Shown here: in pieces, positions 53,757 through 61,677 of the stretch
Layout of the letters: each line of letters begins with the position of its first letter
Numbering within the stretch: position 1 is the first letter of the stretch
Assembly (NCBI GenBank): GCA_024234895.1
Contig: JACKNJ010000005.1
Location: 124,001-188,000 of the forward strand
Source of the DNA: Gammaproteobacteria bacterium
GTDB lineage: Bacteria > Pseudomonadota > Gammaproteobacteria > JACKNK01
Direction: 5' to 3'
Length of the DNA: 64,000 nucleotides
Translations under genes and position numbers: made by a program
The notes under the pieces: generated by a model
The model's database searches: none
What the model saw: only the letters and a program-made list of their open reading frames with translations
Told to the model about the DNA's origin: nothing

Positions 53757-53875
53757 CGATCAGGCGGCGGGTGGCCGCAGCGGGTCTGATGGGGACTGGA
53801 ATTGCATGCCCCGGGCCGGGTGGAGCCGACGCGGGGCCCGGTTGACGGGCAAACCGGACCCCACGTGGGGACTGA
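53757..53875. other. Short convergent gap with palindromes
   Basis: The 119-bp gap between the FimX-like gene and the DUF1015 gene contains CCCCACGTGGGG and other GC-rich palindromes but no T-run, so no clear terminator. Confidence 0.4.
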
Positions 53876-55120
53876 TCAGTCGAGCATGTGTGACAGCAGG
53901 CCGTCCGCGAGCTTCGGCTCGAACCAGGTCGACTTCGGCGGCATGACCTCGTTGGCGTCGGCGACCGCCATCAGTGCCTCCATCGTGGTCGGATAGAGGG
54001 CGAAAGCGACCGCCATCTCGCCGGAATCCACGCGTTTCTCCAACTCGCCCAGACCGCGGATGCCACCGACGAAATCGATGCGCTTGTCGCGGCGTGGGTC
54101 CTCGATCGCGAGAATCGGGTCGATCAGGTTGTTCTGCAGCAGGCTGACGTCGAGGCTGGCGACCGGGTCGTCGCCGGGAATGTGTTCGGCGCGCAGCGTC
54201 AGGCGGTACCAGCTGCCACCCAGATACATGCCGAACTCGGCATGTTTCGTCGGCTTGCAGGCGCCATCGACGGATTCGATATCGAAGCGTTCCGCGATGC
54301 GCGCCAGGAACGACTCGCCGTCCAGGCCGTGCAGGTCGGTGATGACGCGGTTGTAGTCGAGGATCTGCATCTCGTGGTGCGGGAAGATCACCGACAGGAA
54401 ATAGCCGGCGCTTTCGTTGCCGGTGTGGCATTCGTCACTGCCCGAGCAGGTCGCGTGGTAGACGCGGGAGGCCGCCGCCGAGCGGTGATGGCCGTCGGCG
54501 ATGTAGATCGCGTCCATGGCGTCGAAGCCGGCGGTGATCGCGGCGATCGCGTCGGCATTGCGCAGCACCCAGATCTGGTGGCGCACGCCGTCGTCGGCGG
54601 TCACGTCGTACTCAGGCCGGCCGGCGGCGGTGCGGGCGAGGATGGCGTCGATCTGCGCGGCTTCCGGATACACCAGGAACACCGGGCCGGTCTGCGCCTG
54701 CAAGGCTTCGATCTGGCGGACGCGATCGTCTTCCTTTACCGGGCGGGTGAATTCGTGTTTGCGGATACGGTTGATGTCGTAATCCGGCACAGAGGCGACC
54801 GCGACCAGACCGGTCTGCACGTGGGCGCCCATGGTCAGGCGGTAGACGTAGTAATAGGCGTCCGGATCGCGCATCAGCACGTTCGCGTCGATCATCCGGT
54901 CGAGATTCTCCGCGCCTTTCGCGTAGACCGCCGGGTCGTAGGGATCGGTGTTTTCCGGCAGATCGATCTCCGGCCGCGAGATGTGCAGGAAGCTCCACGG
55001 ACGGCCGTTCGCACGCTGTCGTGCCTCACGGACGCTGAGCACGTCGTAGGGCGGCGCAACCACGTCGTCGGCGTGTTCCGGGGTGGGGCGGAGGGCAGCG
55101 AACGGGCGAATCAGGGACAT
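53876..55120 (-). CDS. DUF1015 family protein
   Basis: From MSLIRPFAALRPTPEHADDV the 414-residue protein follows the DUF1015 pattern: VVAPPYDVLSVREARQRANG, RKHEFTRPVKEDDRVRQIEA, QTGPVFLVYPEAA, AIYIADGHHRSAAASRVYHA and the C-terminal FVGGIRGLGELEKRVDSGEM. The family is widespread but its biochemical function is not established. The conserved GHHR motif suggests a catalytic or ligand-binding His pair. It is divergent from the ferredoxin gene. Confidence 0.9.
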   Translation of the reverse strand: MSLIRPFAALRPTPEHADDVVAPPYDVLSVREARQRANGRPWSFLHISRPEIDLPENTDPYDPAVYAKGAENLDRMIDANVLMRDPDAYYYVYRLTMGAHVQTGLVAVASVPDYDINRIRKHEFTRPVKEDDRVRQIEALQAQTGPVFLVYPEAAQIDAILARTAAGRPEYDVTADDGVRHQIWVLRNADAIAAITAGFDAMDAIYIADGHHRSAAASRVYHATCSGSDECHTGNESAGYFLSVIFPHHEMQILDYNRVITDLHGLDGESFLARIAERFDIESVDGACKPTKHAEFGMYLGGSWYRLTLRAEHIPGDDPVASLDVSLLQNNLIDPILAIEDPRRDKRIDFVGGIRGLGELEKRVDSGEMAVAFALYPTTMEALMAVADANEVMPPKSTWFEPKLADGLLSHMLD

Positions 55121-55288
55121 GCGGAAACCTTGCGTGGACGGGTGAGAGGCCGGATGGCGGAGCCGGATTGTAACGACCTGTCCGCGCGGGCGCGACGCGT
55201 TGCCCCGGGCGGTCGCGCTGGGCAATCCAAGGGGGCTGGGGTAACCTACCCGGCCTTCGTTCAACCGATCGATTCCGGGATATTGATC

Positions 55289-55612
55289 ATGACTTTCGTC
55301 GTCACCGAAAACTGCATCAAGTGCAAGTACACCGACTGTGTCGAGGTGTGCCCCGTGGATTGTTTCCATGAAGGCCCGAACTTCCTGGTCATCGATCCTG
55401 AGGAATGTATCGACTGCGCGGTCTGCGAGCCGGAATGCCCGGCCGAGGCGATCTTCGCGGAAGATGATCTGCCGGACGGGCAGGAAGAATTCATCGAGCT
55501 CAACGCCGATCTGTCACTGAACTGGCCGGTCATCACCAAGCGCAAGGACCCGCCGGCCGATGCCGACGATTGGAACGGCAAGACTGGCAAGCTGGATTTG
55601 CTGGATCGGTGA
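55289..55612 (+). CDS. fdxA: Seven-iron ferredoxin FdxA
   Basis: The 107-residue protein has the [3Fe-4S][4Fe-4S] pattern of bacterial 7Fe ferredoxins: TENCIKCKYTDCVEVCPVDC and ECIDCAVCEPECPAEAIF. The ATG matches MTFVVTENC in the family. Electron-transfer partners are not visible here. The next gene downstream lies beyond a terminator-like hairpin. Confidence 0.96.
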   Translation: MTFVVTENCIKCKYTDCVEVCPVDCFHEGPNFLVIDPEECIDCAVCEPECPAEAIFAEDDLPDGQEEFIELNADLSLNWPVITKRKDPPADADDWNGKTGKLDLLDR

Positions 55613-55978
55613 GGCAGGGCGCCGGGTTCCTGCCCGGCAATGAACAGGGCAGAAAAAAAGCGGCGCCGGTGGCGCCGCTTTGCGGTTTAAGGTGGGGCTT
55701 CGATTCGGCGGGTCCTGTGCGTATCCATCGGAATCGCATCGGTATTGTTTTGGCGGGGCAGCCGTTCCGATCGGTCAGATGATCCTCATGCCCACGGGCA
55801 GACTCGACCAATCGAGCCTGTGCTGCAACAAACGCTTTCGGCAAATCCCTAACGTTTGCGTTGAAAAACCGGGCATTGAGCATATTTCCGGGTATGAATC
55901 GGTTTTCCGGTGGATTGAACTGACTCCGGTCGGCCCCATCAAACCGCCTGGTTTCCGAAACGCATTGAAGATCTGAAC
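55613..55978. other. Gap between fdxA and the thioredoxin gene
   Basis: 366 bp with no credible gene. A terminator-like hairpin lies at 55659-55681. The right half (about 55800-55970) is less GC-rich, with TTGAAA and CATATT at 55861-55887 that could be part of a promoter, but the spacing (15 bp) is short. Confidence 0.4.
55659..55681. terminator. Terminator-like hairpin after fdxA
   Basis: AAGCGGCGCC-GGT-GGCGCCGCTT, a 10-bp stem, 46 bp after the fdxA stop. The T-run is short (TT) on the plus strand, while the A-run on the left (seven A) would give a good T-run for minus-strand transcripts. Confidence 0.6.
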
Positions 55979-56839
55979 ATGAGCAACTCCCCGTACATCG
56001 TCAACGTGACCCTTGCGAATTTCCAGACCGAGGTCGTCGAGCGTTCCTTCCAGGCGCCCGTGTTGGTGGACTTCTGGGCGGAGTGGTGCGGCCCATGCAA
56101 GATGGTGTTGCCGGTGCTTGAACGTCTCGCCGACAGCTATGCGGGCGCCGTTCGTATCGCCAAGGTGAACACCGAGGAAGAGCGGCAACTGGCGTCGCAA
56201 TTCGGCATCCGCAGCATCCCGACCCTCCATGTCTACCACCAGGGCCGCAAGGTCGAGGAGATGATGGGGGCGCAGCCCGAGTCCGCGTTCCGCGCGGTGC
56301 TGGACAGGTACGTGACCCGCGCTTCCGACGCGCTGCGTGAGCAGGCGCTGGCGATGGCCGACGCGGGCGACATGGACGGCGCGATCGCGCTATTGCGCCA
56401 GGTCGTCGGCGAGGACCCCGGTAACCACGCCGCGGCGCTCGATCTGGTGCGCGTGCACATCGCCGCCGGCGATCCGGCGACCGCGAAGGCCCAGCTGGAG
56501 GCTTACCCGCCGGCCTTGCGCGATTCGGAAGACGGGGCTGCGCTGGCCAGGGAGTTGCAGTTCGCCGCCGCCGCCCAGGGGGCGCCCGGCAAGGCGTCGC
56601 TGGAAGCCCGTCTGGCGGAGACACCGGACGATCTGCACGCGCGTCTGCAGCTGGCGGTGTTGCAGGCGGCCGGAGGGGAGCACGAGTCCGCGCTGGAGAA
56701 TCTGCTGTTCGTGTTGAAGCGCGATCCGGAGTTCGAGGAGGGCGCCGCTCGCAGGAACATGATTGCGCTGTTCGATCTGCTCGGTGGTGGGGAACTGGTC
56801 AGCCGTTATCGACGCGCGATGTTCACCGCGCTGCACTGA
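55979..56839 (+). CDS. cnoX: Thioredoxin-TPR protein (CnoX/YbbN-like)
   Basis: The 286-residue protein has an N-terminal thioredoxin domain (1-110) with the intact active site WAEWCGPCKMV and a cis-Pro at SIPTLHVYHQG, followed by TPR-like helices (about 115-286; ALREQALAMADAGDMDGAIA). This is the architecture of CnoX/YbbN, a chaperedoxin that passes clients to GroEL and DnaK. E. coli CnoX lacks the CxxC pair, whereas this protein keeps CGPC. Confidence 0.9.
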   Translation: MSNSPYIVNVTLANFQTEVVERSFQAPVLVDFWAEWCGPCKMVLPVLERLADSYAGAVRIAKVNTEEERQLASQFGIRSIPTLHVYHQGRKVEEMMGAQPESAFRAVLDRYVTRASDALREQALAMADAGDMDGAIALLRQVVGEDPGNHAAALDLVRVHIAAGDPATAKAQLEAYPPALRDSEDGAALARELQFAAAAQGAPGKASLEARLAETPDDLHARLQLAVLQAAGGEHESALENLLFVLKRDPEFEEGAARRNMIALFDLLGGGELVSRYRRAMFTALH

Positions 56840-56864
56840 GCGTGGCGTTGCCCGGCTGTATTGC

Positions 56865-57263
56865 CTAGCCGTATTGCCTGGCGGTGCGTTCCCGCCGTTC
56901 CTGGGCTTCGACGCTGAGCGTGGCCATTGGCTGCGCCATCAGGCGCGACAGGCCGATCTCCTCACCGGTGTCTTCGCAATAGCCGTAGCTGCCGTCATCG
57001 ATCCGGCGCAGGGCGGCGTCGATCTGGCGCTTGATCAGGATATGGTGGTTCTGGATGCGCGCGGCCTGGGCGCTCTCCGCACTGCGGTTGGCGATGTCTG
57101 CCTCGTCACCGGGGTCGCTGTCCCCATCGAGTTGCAGATTGATATCGTCGGCGAGGTCGGCGCGCATGGCGACCAGACGGTCGCGGAACCATGCCAGCTG
57201 GCGATCGCTCATGTAGTCCTCGTCGGGCCCGGGCGTGTAGCCGTTCGCTTTTTCATCGCTCAT
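56865..57263 (-). CDS. dksA2: DksA-family regulator without zinc Cys cluster (DksA2-like)
   Basis: The 132-residue protein has the DksA helical coiled coil (SDRQLAWFRDRLVAMRADLA, SDPGDEADIANRSAESAQAA) and the DDGSYGYCEDTGEEIGLSRL turn before the zinc region. Three of the four zinc cysteines are substituted: the pattern is C-T-S-A (CEDT, then SVEA) as in Pseudomonas aeruginosa DksA2, which works in zinc limitation. It would bind RNA polymerase with ppGpp. Confidence 0.9.
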   Translation of the reverse strand: MSDEKANGYTPGPDEDYMSDRQLAWFRDRLVAMRADLADDINLQLDGDSDPGDEADIANRSAESAQAARIQNHHILIKRQIDAALRRIDDGSYGYCEDTGEEIGLSRLMAQPMATLSVEAQERRERTARQYG

Positions 57264-57416
57264 GCAATCATTCTCCGGCGCTGGTTGTGCGAAGTGTAGT
57301 CAGGCCATCCTGTCTTGCAGGTGCCCGATCCGTACCGTGCCGACGCGGGTCAACGGTGCGGCGCCCGACATCTTACAATCACGCCCGCCGGTGGCATTAG
57401 AACTGAAGGTACCCTC

Positions 57417-58274
57417 ATGCGCTTTCCGATATCTCCGACGCACATTTTCCGACTAGCCCTGCTCGCGGCGCTTGCCTTGTCGAGCACGGCGTCACTGGCT
57501 GAATTGCGCTTTGAAGGGGCCGTGGTCCAGGGCGGCCTGCTGGTCGGACACGCGTTGCCGGGCAGCAAGGTGAGCGTCGACGGCACGTCGATCTCCGTGT
57601 CCGGGGATGGGGTGTTCCTGGTGGGGTTCGGGCGCGAAGACACCGCTCCGGTCGAGGTGGTCGCGACCGCCCCGGATGGCTCCCGGGTAAGCGCGACGCT
57701 GACGCCGGCGGTGCGTGAGTACGACATCCAGCGTATCGACGGCCTGCCGCCAGGCAAGGTGACACCGCCCAATCAGGCGGTCATAGAGCGCATCCGCAGG
57801 GAGGCCGGAGAGATAAACGCCGCGCGCGATCGCGACGATCCGCGCACCGATTTCGCGGGTGGCTTCATCTGGCCGGCCAAGGGGCGCATCAGTGGCGTGT
57901 ATGGCAGTCAGCGGATTCTCAACGGCCAGCCGCGCCAGCCGCATTACGGCGTGGATGTGGCGGCGCCGGTCGGCACACCGGTGATCGCGCCGGCCGGCGG
58001 TATCGTCACCTTCGCGCATCCGGACATGTACTACTCCGGCGTCACCGTGGTCATCGATCACGGCCAGCGACTGTCATCGTCGTTCCTGCACATGAGCAAG
58101 GCCACCGTGACGGTCGGCCAGCGCGTCGAGCAGGGCGACAAGATTGGCGAGATCGGTGCGAGCGGCCGGGTGACCGGACCGCATCTGGACTGGCGCATGA
58201 ACTGGCGCGACAAGCGCGTCGACGTCGCTCTGCTGGTACCGCCGGCGACCGAGTCCGGCGAGACGCCGAACTGA
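57417..58274 (+). CDS. M23 family metallopeptidase, exported
   Basis: The 285-residue protein has a signal peptide (about 1-29, ending STASLA), an N-terminal beta-rich domain, and the M23/LytM domain with QPHYGVDVAAPVGTPVIAPA (H-x3-D), YSGVTVVIDHGQRLSSSFLH and GRVTGPHLDWRMNW. In LytM the last motif is HxH; here it is HLD, a variant common in some proteobacterial members. It likely cleaves peptidoglycan cross-links in the periplasm or helps to activate amidases. Confidence 0.88.
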   Translation: MRFPISPTHIFRLALLAALALSSTASLAELRFEGAVVQGGLLVGHALPGSKVSVDGTSISVSGDGVFLVGFGREDTAPVEVVATAPDGSRVSATLTPAVREYDIQRIDGLPPGKVTPPNQAVIERIRREAGEINAARDRDDPRTDFAGGFIWPAKGRISGVYGSQRILNGQPRQPHYGVDVAAPVGTPVIAPAGGIVTFAHPDMYYSGVTVVIDHGQRLSSSFLHMSKATVTVGQRVEQGDKIGEIGASGRVTGPHLDWRMNWRDKRVDVALLVPPATESGETPN

Positions 58275-58361
58275 GCAATCCTTGAGGATGACGCGGGTTA
58301 GCGAAGCCGTCCGCGTCGATAATCAGTCGACCAACCTCTGATAGCCCCGTCTGCGCCTCCC

Positions 58362-58781
58362 ATGGACATAGAGACTTTCATCGCCAACTTCGAATTCCTC
58401 GGGGATTGGGACCAGCGTTACGCGTACATCACGGAGCTGGGTTCCCGGCTGCCGCCGATGGACGATGCGCTGAAGACCGAGGCGCATCGCGTGCAGGGCT
58501 GCATGAGCAAGGTCTGGGTGACCGGCGAACGCCATCAGACTGATCCGCATCTCGTGCATCTTCAGGCCGCCGGCGAGGGCCCGATCGTGCAGGGTCTGGT
58601 GGCCCTGCTGGTCATGATCTACCAGGACAGGACGCCGGAGGAGATTGCCGGGATCGACATCGATGAGATGTTCGAACGCCTGGGCCTGGATGAGCACCTG
58701 AGCCCGAACCGGCACATCGGCATGTACGCGATGGTGCGCATGATCCAGGACATCGCCAATCGCGTTGCCGCCCGGTCCTGA
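58362..58781 (+). CDS. sufE: SufE-family sulfur acceptor
   Basis: The 139-residue protein has the SufE/CsdE fold (ANFEFLGDWDQRYAYITELG, LPPMDDALKTEAHRVQGCMS). The catalytic sulfur-accepting Cys is in VQGCMSKVWV. It receives persulfide from a SufS-type cysteine desulfurase for Fe-S assembly. No suf or csd partner is in the window. Confidence 0.95.
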   Translation: MDIETFIANFEFLGDWDQRYAYITELGSRLPPMDDALKTEAHRVQGCMSKVWVTGERHQTDPHLVHLQAAGEGPIVQGLVALLVMIYQDRTPEEIAGIDIDEMFERLGLDEHLSPNRHIGMYAMVRMIQDIANRVAARS

Positions 58782-58800
58782 ATTTCCGTGCCCAGCAATG

Positions 58801-58828
58801 AAAAAGGCCCGCTTCGGCGGGCCTTTTT
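58801..58828. terminator. Bidirectional rho-independent terminator
   Basis: AAAAAGGCCCGC-TTCG-GCGGGCCTTTTT, a perfect stem with an extra-stable TTCG tetraloop, between converging sufE and dsbC. Confidence 0.93.
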
Positions 58829-58837
58829 GCGTTCAGC

Positions 58838-59596
58838 TCACTGCGCGGCCTTTTCCATCGCCAACTGCTTGAGTACCGCCGCCATGCGCTCTGGCGCCCT
58901 CGCGAAGCCCGGAATCGGGATCGCATCGGTGGTGAATATCGTCGGGGTGCCGTTCACGCCCAGCTCCTCGCCGAGTTCCATGTGGGCGGCGATCGGGTCG
59001 TCGCAGACCTTGGTGTCGAGCGGCTGGTTTGCCTTGGCGGCGGTCAGCGCGGCCGCAGGATCATCGGCGCACCAGGCGTTGCGCGCCTTGACGTAGGACT
59101 CGGAATTGAGTCCGGCGCGCGGGTAGAGGAAGTAGCGCACGCGGATGCCGGCGTCGTTGTAGGCGGCGATCTGCTGATGCAGTTGCCGGCAGTACCCGCA
59201 ATCGATATCGGTGAACACGACCACCTCGTAGGGCAGGTCGGCGCCGCCGTAGTTGATCGTCATGTCGTTGCCGAACGCCGCGAGCAGATCGGCTTTCGCC
59301 TGCTGGATGGGGCCGGCGCTCAGGTCTTCCTGCACGCGCGTGTCGATGAGGTGGCCGGTGATCAGGTGGTTGCCGTCGCCGGTGATGTAGTAGACCCGTC
59401 CGCCATTGGTGACTTCGTAGAGTCCGGCGATCGGAGTGGTGCGGATGCGATCGACCTGCCGGTCAGGCAGCAGGCGGGCGAGGGCGGCGCGCAGTTCCTG
59501 CGCGGTCGCTTCCGGGATGGCCTCGTCGGCATGGACGATGGCGGTCGGGGCGAGCAGGCTCAGCGTCAGGGCGAGCGCGGCAATCGGGGATTTCAA
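58838..59596 (-). CDS. dsbC: Thiol:disulfide interchange protein DsbC
   Basis: The 252-residue protein has a signal peptide (about 1-23, ending VHADEA), an N-terminal dimerisation domain (TPIAGLYEVTNGGRVYYITG) and a thioredoxin domain with the DsbC active site TDIDCGYCRQLHQQIA and cis-Pro in LGVNGTPTIFTTD. It isomerises wrong disulfides in periplasmic proteins. It lies downstream of xerD on the same strand, as in E. coli (xerD-dsbC), with a MITE-like element between them. Confidence 0.96.
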   Translation of the reverse strand: MKSPIAALALTLSLLAPTAIVHADEAIPEATAQELRAALARLLPDRQVDRIRTTPIAGLYEVTNGGRVYYITGDGNHLITGHLIDTRVQEDLSAGPIQQAKADLLAAFGNDMTINYGGADLPYEVVVFTDIDCGYCRQLHQQIAAYNDAGIRVRYFLYPRAGLNSESYVKARNAWCADDPAAALTAAKANQPLDTKVCDDPIAAHMELGEELGVNGTPTIFTTDAIPIPGFARAPERMAAVLKQLAMEKAAQ

Positions 59597-59646
59597 GGTC
59601 GGACTCCGGGGAAAGCGGTTTGAGCGGGATAGCCCGCAAGTGTAAG

Positions 59647-59806
59647 GGAACCTCTGATTTATTCAGGGACGGCTCAGCTGGATGGCTGAAATCGTGGGTT
59701 TCAAGGCGCGAAATGCCGCGAATAGCCAGCTATTCGCAAATTTCGCAACGCAGAAAGCCGCGATTTCAGGGTTCAGATGAACGGCCATGAATAAATCAGA
59801 GGTTCC
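59647..59806. mobile_element. MITE-like palindromic element between xerD and dsbC
   Basis: A 160-bp element bounded by perfect 19-bp inverted repeats (GGAACCTCTGATTTATTCA at 59647-59665 and its complement at 59788-59806). The interior is also largely palindromic around GAATAGCCAGCTATTC at about 59717-59732. It encodes nothing, and no flanking target duplication is clear. It interrupts the operon and its stem could act in the mRNA. Confidence 0.85.
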
Positions 59807-59812
59807 TGATGG

Positions 59813-60754
59813 TCAGCCGCGCGGGTGGTGGGTCTGATGCAGTTGCTTCAGGCGCTCGCGGGCGACGTGGGTGTAGATCTGCGTGGTCGACAAGTCGCTG
59901 TGCCCAAGCAGCATCTGTACGACCCGCAGGTCGGCGCCATGGTTCAACAGATGCGTCGCGAAGGCATGCCGCAGGGTGTGCGGCGACAGCGGCTTGTCGA
60001 TGCCGGCGGTCAGGGCGTAGCGCTTGATCAACTGCCAGAACGCCTGCCGGGTCATGGCCTTGCCGCGTCGGGTCGGGAACAGGTCCGGAGTGGGGCGGCC
60101 ACGCAGGAGTTCCGGACGCGACTCGCGCAGGTAGCGGGCAATCCAGTCAAGCGCGACTTCGCCCAGCGGCACCAGGCGTTGCTTGTCGCCCTTGCCGACC
60201 ACGCGCAGCACCCCCTGGCGGGTATTGACCTCGTCGATGCGCAGATTGACCAGTTCGGAGACGCGCAGACCGCAGGCATACAGCACTTCCAGCATCGTGC
60301 GGTCGCGCAGACCGAGGACATCGTCCGTATCCGGCGCCTCCAGCAAGGCTTCGACGTCGTCCTCGGTCAGCGATTTGGGCAGTGGGCGACCGAGCTTGGG
60401 GGCGTCGATCTGCGCGGTCGGATCGGCCTGAATGCGTTTCTCGCGCAGCAGCCAGCGGTAATAGCGGCGCAGCGCGGACAGCAGCCGTGCGCTGGAGCGG
60501 GCGTGCATGCCGGCACGGGCACGCAGGCCCAGATATTCGAGCAGATCGGCACGCGCGGCCTGTTCCAGGGCGATGTCGCGCGTGGCCAGCCAGTCAGCCA
60601 GTTTGCCGAGATCGCTGCGATAGGCCTTGAGGGTGTTGTCGGCCAGACCGCGTTCGATCCAGAGGTTGTCGATGAAGCGGTCGAGGCTGGTCTGCGAGGC
60701 AGCGGACGCGGTCGATGACGCGGCGGCCTCCGCGTCGGGGTGTTTCCCGCTCAA
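59813..60754 (-). CDS. xerD: Tyrosine recombinase XerD
   Basis: The 313-residue protein resolves chromosome dimers at dif with XerC. It has the N-terminal SAM-like domain (FIDNLWIERGLADNTLKAYR) and the catalytic residues: Arg in ACGLRVSELVNLRI, Lys in GKGDKQRLVPLG, His-x-x-Arg in SPHTLRHAFATHLLNHGADL, His in LGHSDLSTTQIYTHV and the Tyr nucleophile in IYTHVARERL. An extra 20-residue Ala/Ser-rich N-terminus precedes the conserved start. XerD rather than XerC is chosen from the xerD-dsbC linkage. Confidence 0.94.
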   Translation of the reverse strand: MSGKHPDAEAAASSTASAASQTSLDRFIDNLWIERGLADNTLKAYRSDLGKLADWLATRDIALEQAARADLLEYLGLRARAGMHARSSARLLSALRRYYRWLLREKRIQADPTAQIDAPKLGRPLPKSLTEDDVEALLEAPDTDDVLGLRDRTMLEVLYACGLRVSELVNLRIDEVNTRQGVLRVVGKGDKQRLVPLGEVALDWIARYLRESRPELLRGRPTPDLFPTRRGKAMTRQAFWQLIKRYALTAGIDKPLSPHTLRHAFATHLLNHGADLRVVQMLLGHSDLSTTQIYTHVARERLKQLHQTHHPRG

Positions 60755-60759
60755 GCGAC

Positions 60760-61449
60760 TCAGTGTTTACGGGTCGAGGTGTCGACCGGCATTCCGCTGC
60801 GCTTCCACTTCGGGAAGCCGGACGACAGGCGACGGGCGTTGAGGCCGTTGCGACGCAGGCGGGTCACGGCGTCATCGGCGAGCAGGCAGAAATAGCCACG
60901 GCAATAGGCGACGACCTCGCATTTCGGGTCGAGCTCGTGAATGCGGGATTCCAGTTCGGCCAGCGGGATGTTGATCGCGCCGGGTACGTGGCCGGCCTCG
61001 TATTCCTCGTGGGGGCGGACGTCGAGCAGTGTGACCTTGCCGTCCTTCAGACGCGCGAGCAGTTCCGCGGCGCCGATCGGTTCCATCTGCTCCTGCAGGG
61101 ACCGATACGCGGAGACGATGCGGTCGACCTCGGCCAGGGTGGTGTCGGCCAGGCGCTGCATCACTTCCAGCATTTCGCCGACCGAGTCGTTGGCGAGGCG
61201 GTAATAGACGCGCAGGCCTTCCTTGCGGCTGGTCACCAGGCCGGCGCTGCGCAACTGTTGCAGGTGTTGCGAGGTATTGGCGACGGTGAGATTGGCGGCA
61301 TTGGCGAGGATTTCCACGGAGCGCTCGCCCTGGGCGAGCAGCTCGACGAGTTCGAGGCGGCGGGGATGGCTGACAGCCTTGCCGATGCGCGCGAACTGTT
61401 CGTAAAGGCGGAGGCGGACTTCGTCGCCGGTCAGTTTGGTGGTGGTCAT
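60760..61449 (-). CDS. ArsR-type regulator fused to a rhodanese domain
   Basis: The 229-residue protein has an N-terminal winged HTH (about 15-95; AVSHPRRLELVELLAQGERS, NLTVANTSQHLQQLRSAGLV) and a C-terminal rhodanese domain (about 125-225; VTLLDVRPHEEYEAGHVPGA) with the active-site loop AYCRGYFCLLAD. Both the rhodanese Cys and a further Cys in the loop are present, so a redox or persulfide signal could control DNA binding. The start MTTTKLTGDEVRLRL is used; upstream in-frame codons have no homology. xerD ends only 5 bp away. Confidence 0.9.
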   Translation of the reverse strand: MTTTKLTGDEVRLRLYEQFARIGKAVSHPRRLELVELLAQGERSVEILANAANLTVANTSQHLQQLRSAGLVTSRKEGLRVYYRLANDSVGEMLEVMQRLADTTLAEVDRIVSAYRSLQEQMEPIGAAELLARLKDGKVTLLDVRPHEEYEAGHVPGAINIPLAELESRIHELDPKCEVVAYCRGYFCLLADDAVTRLRRNGLNARRLSSGFPKWKRSGMPVDTSTRKH

Positions 61450-61677
61450 GCGGTTCTTATAGTCTGAATTTCTGGGTGCGCCCTTTCCGTGGGCATCGTT
61501 TGTCAAAATTGGCGCACGATTATACAGGGTTGGAAGTGTTGCGTTGACCTGGCTCAAAAGTGTTGCGCTCAACGTTCGCTGCCGACGGTCTGACAGAGAT
61601 TCGGTCACGCCCGCTTCGTCATGGGCTTGGCTGCTAAACTTCGCCGCCGTTCCATCCATTCGCCAACACGCATCCTC

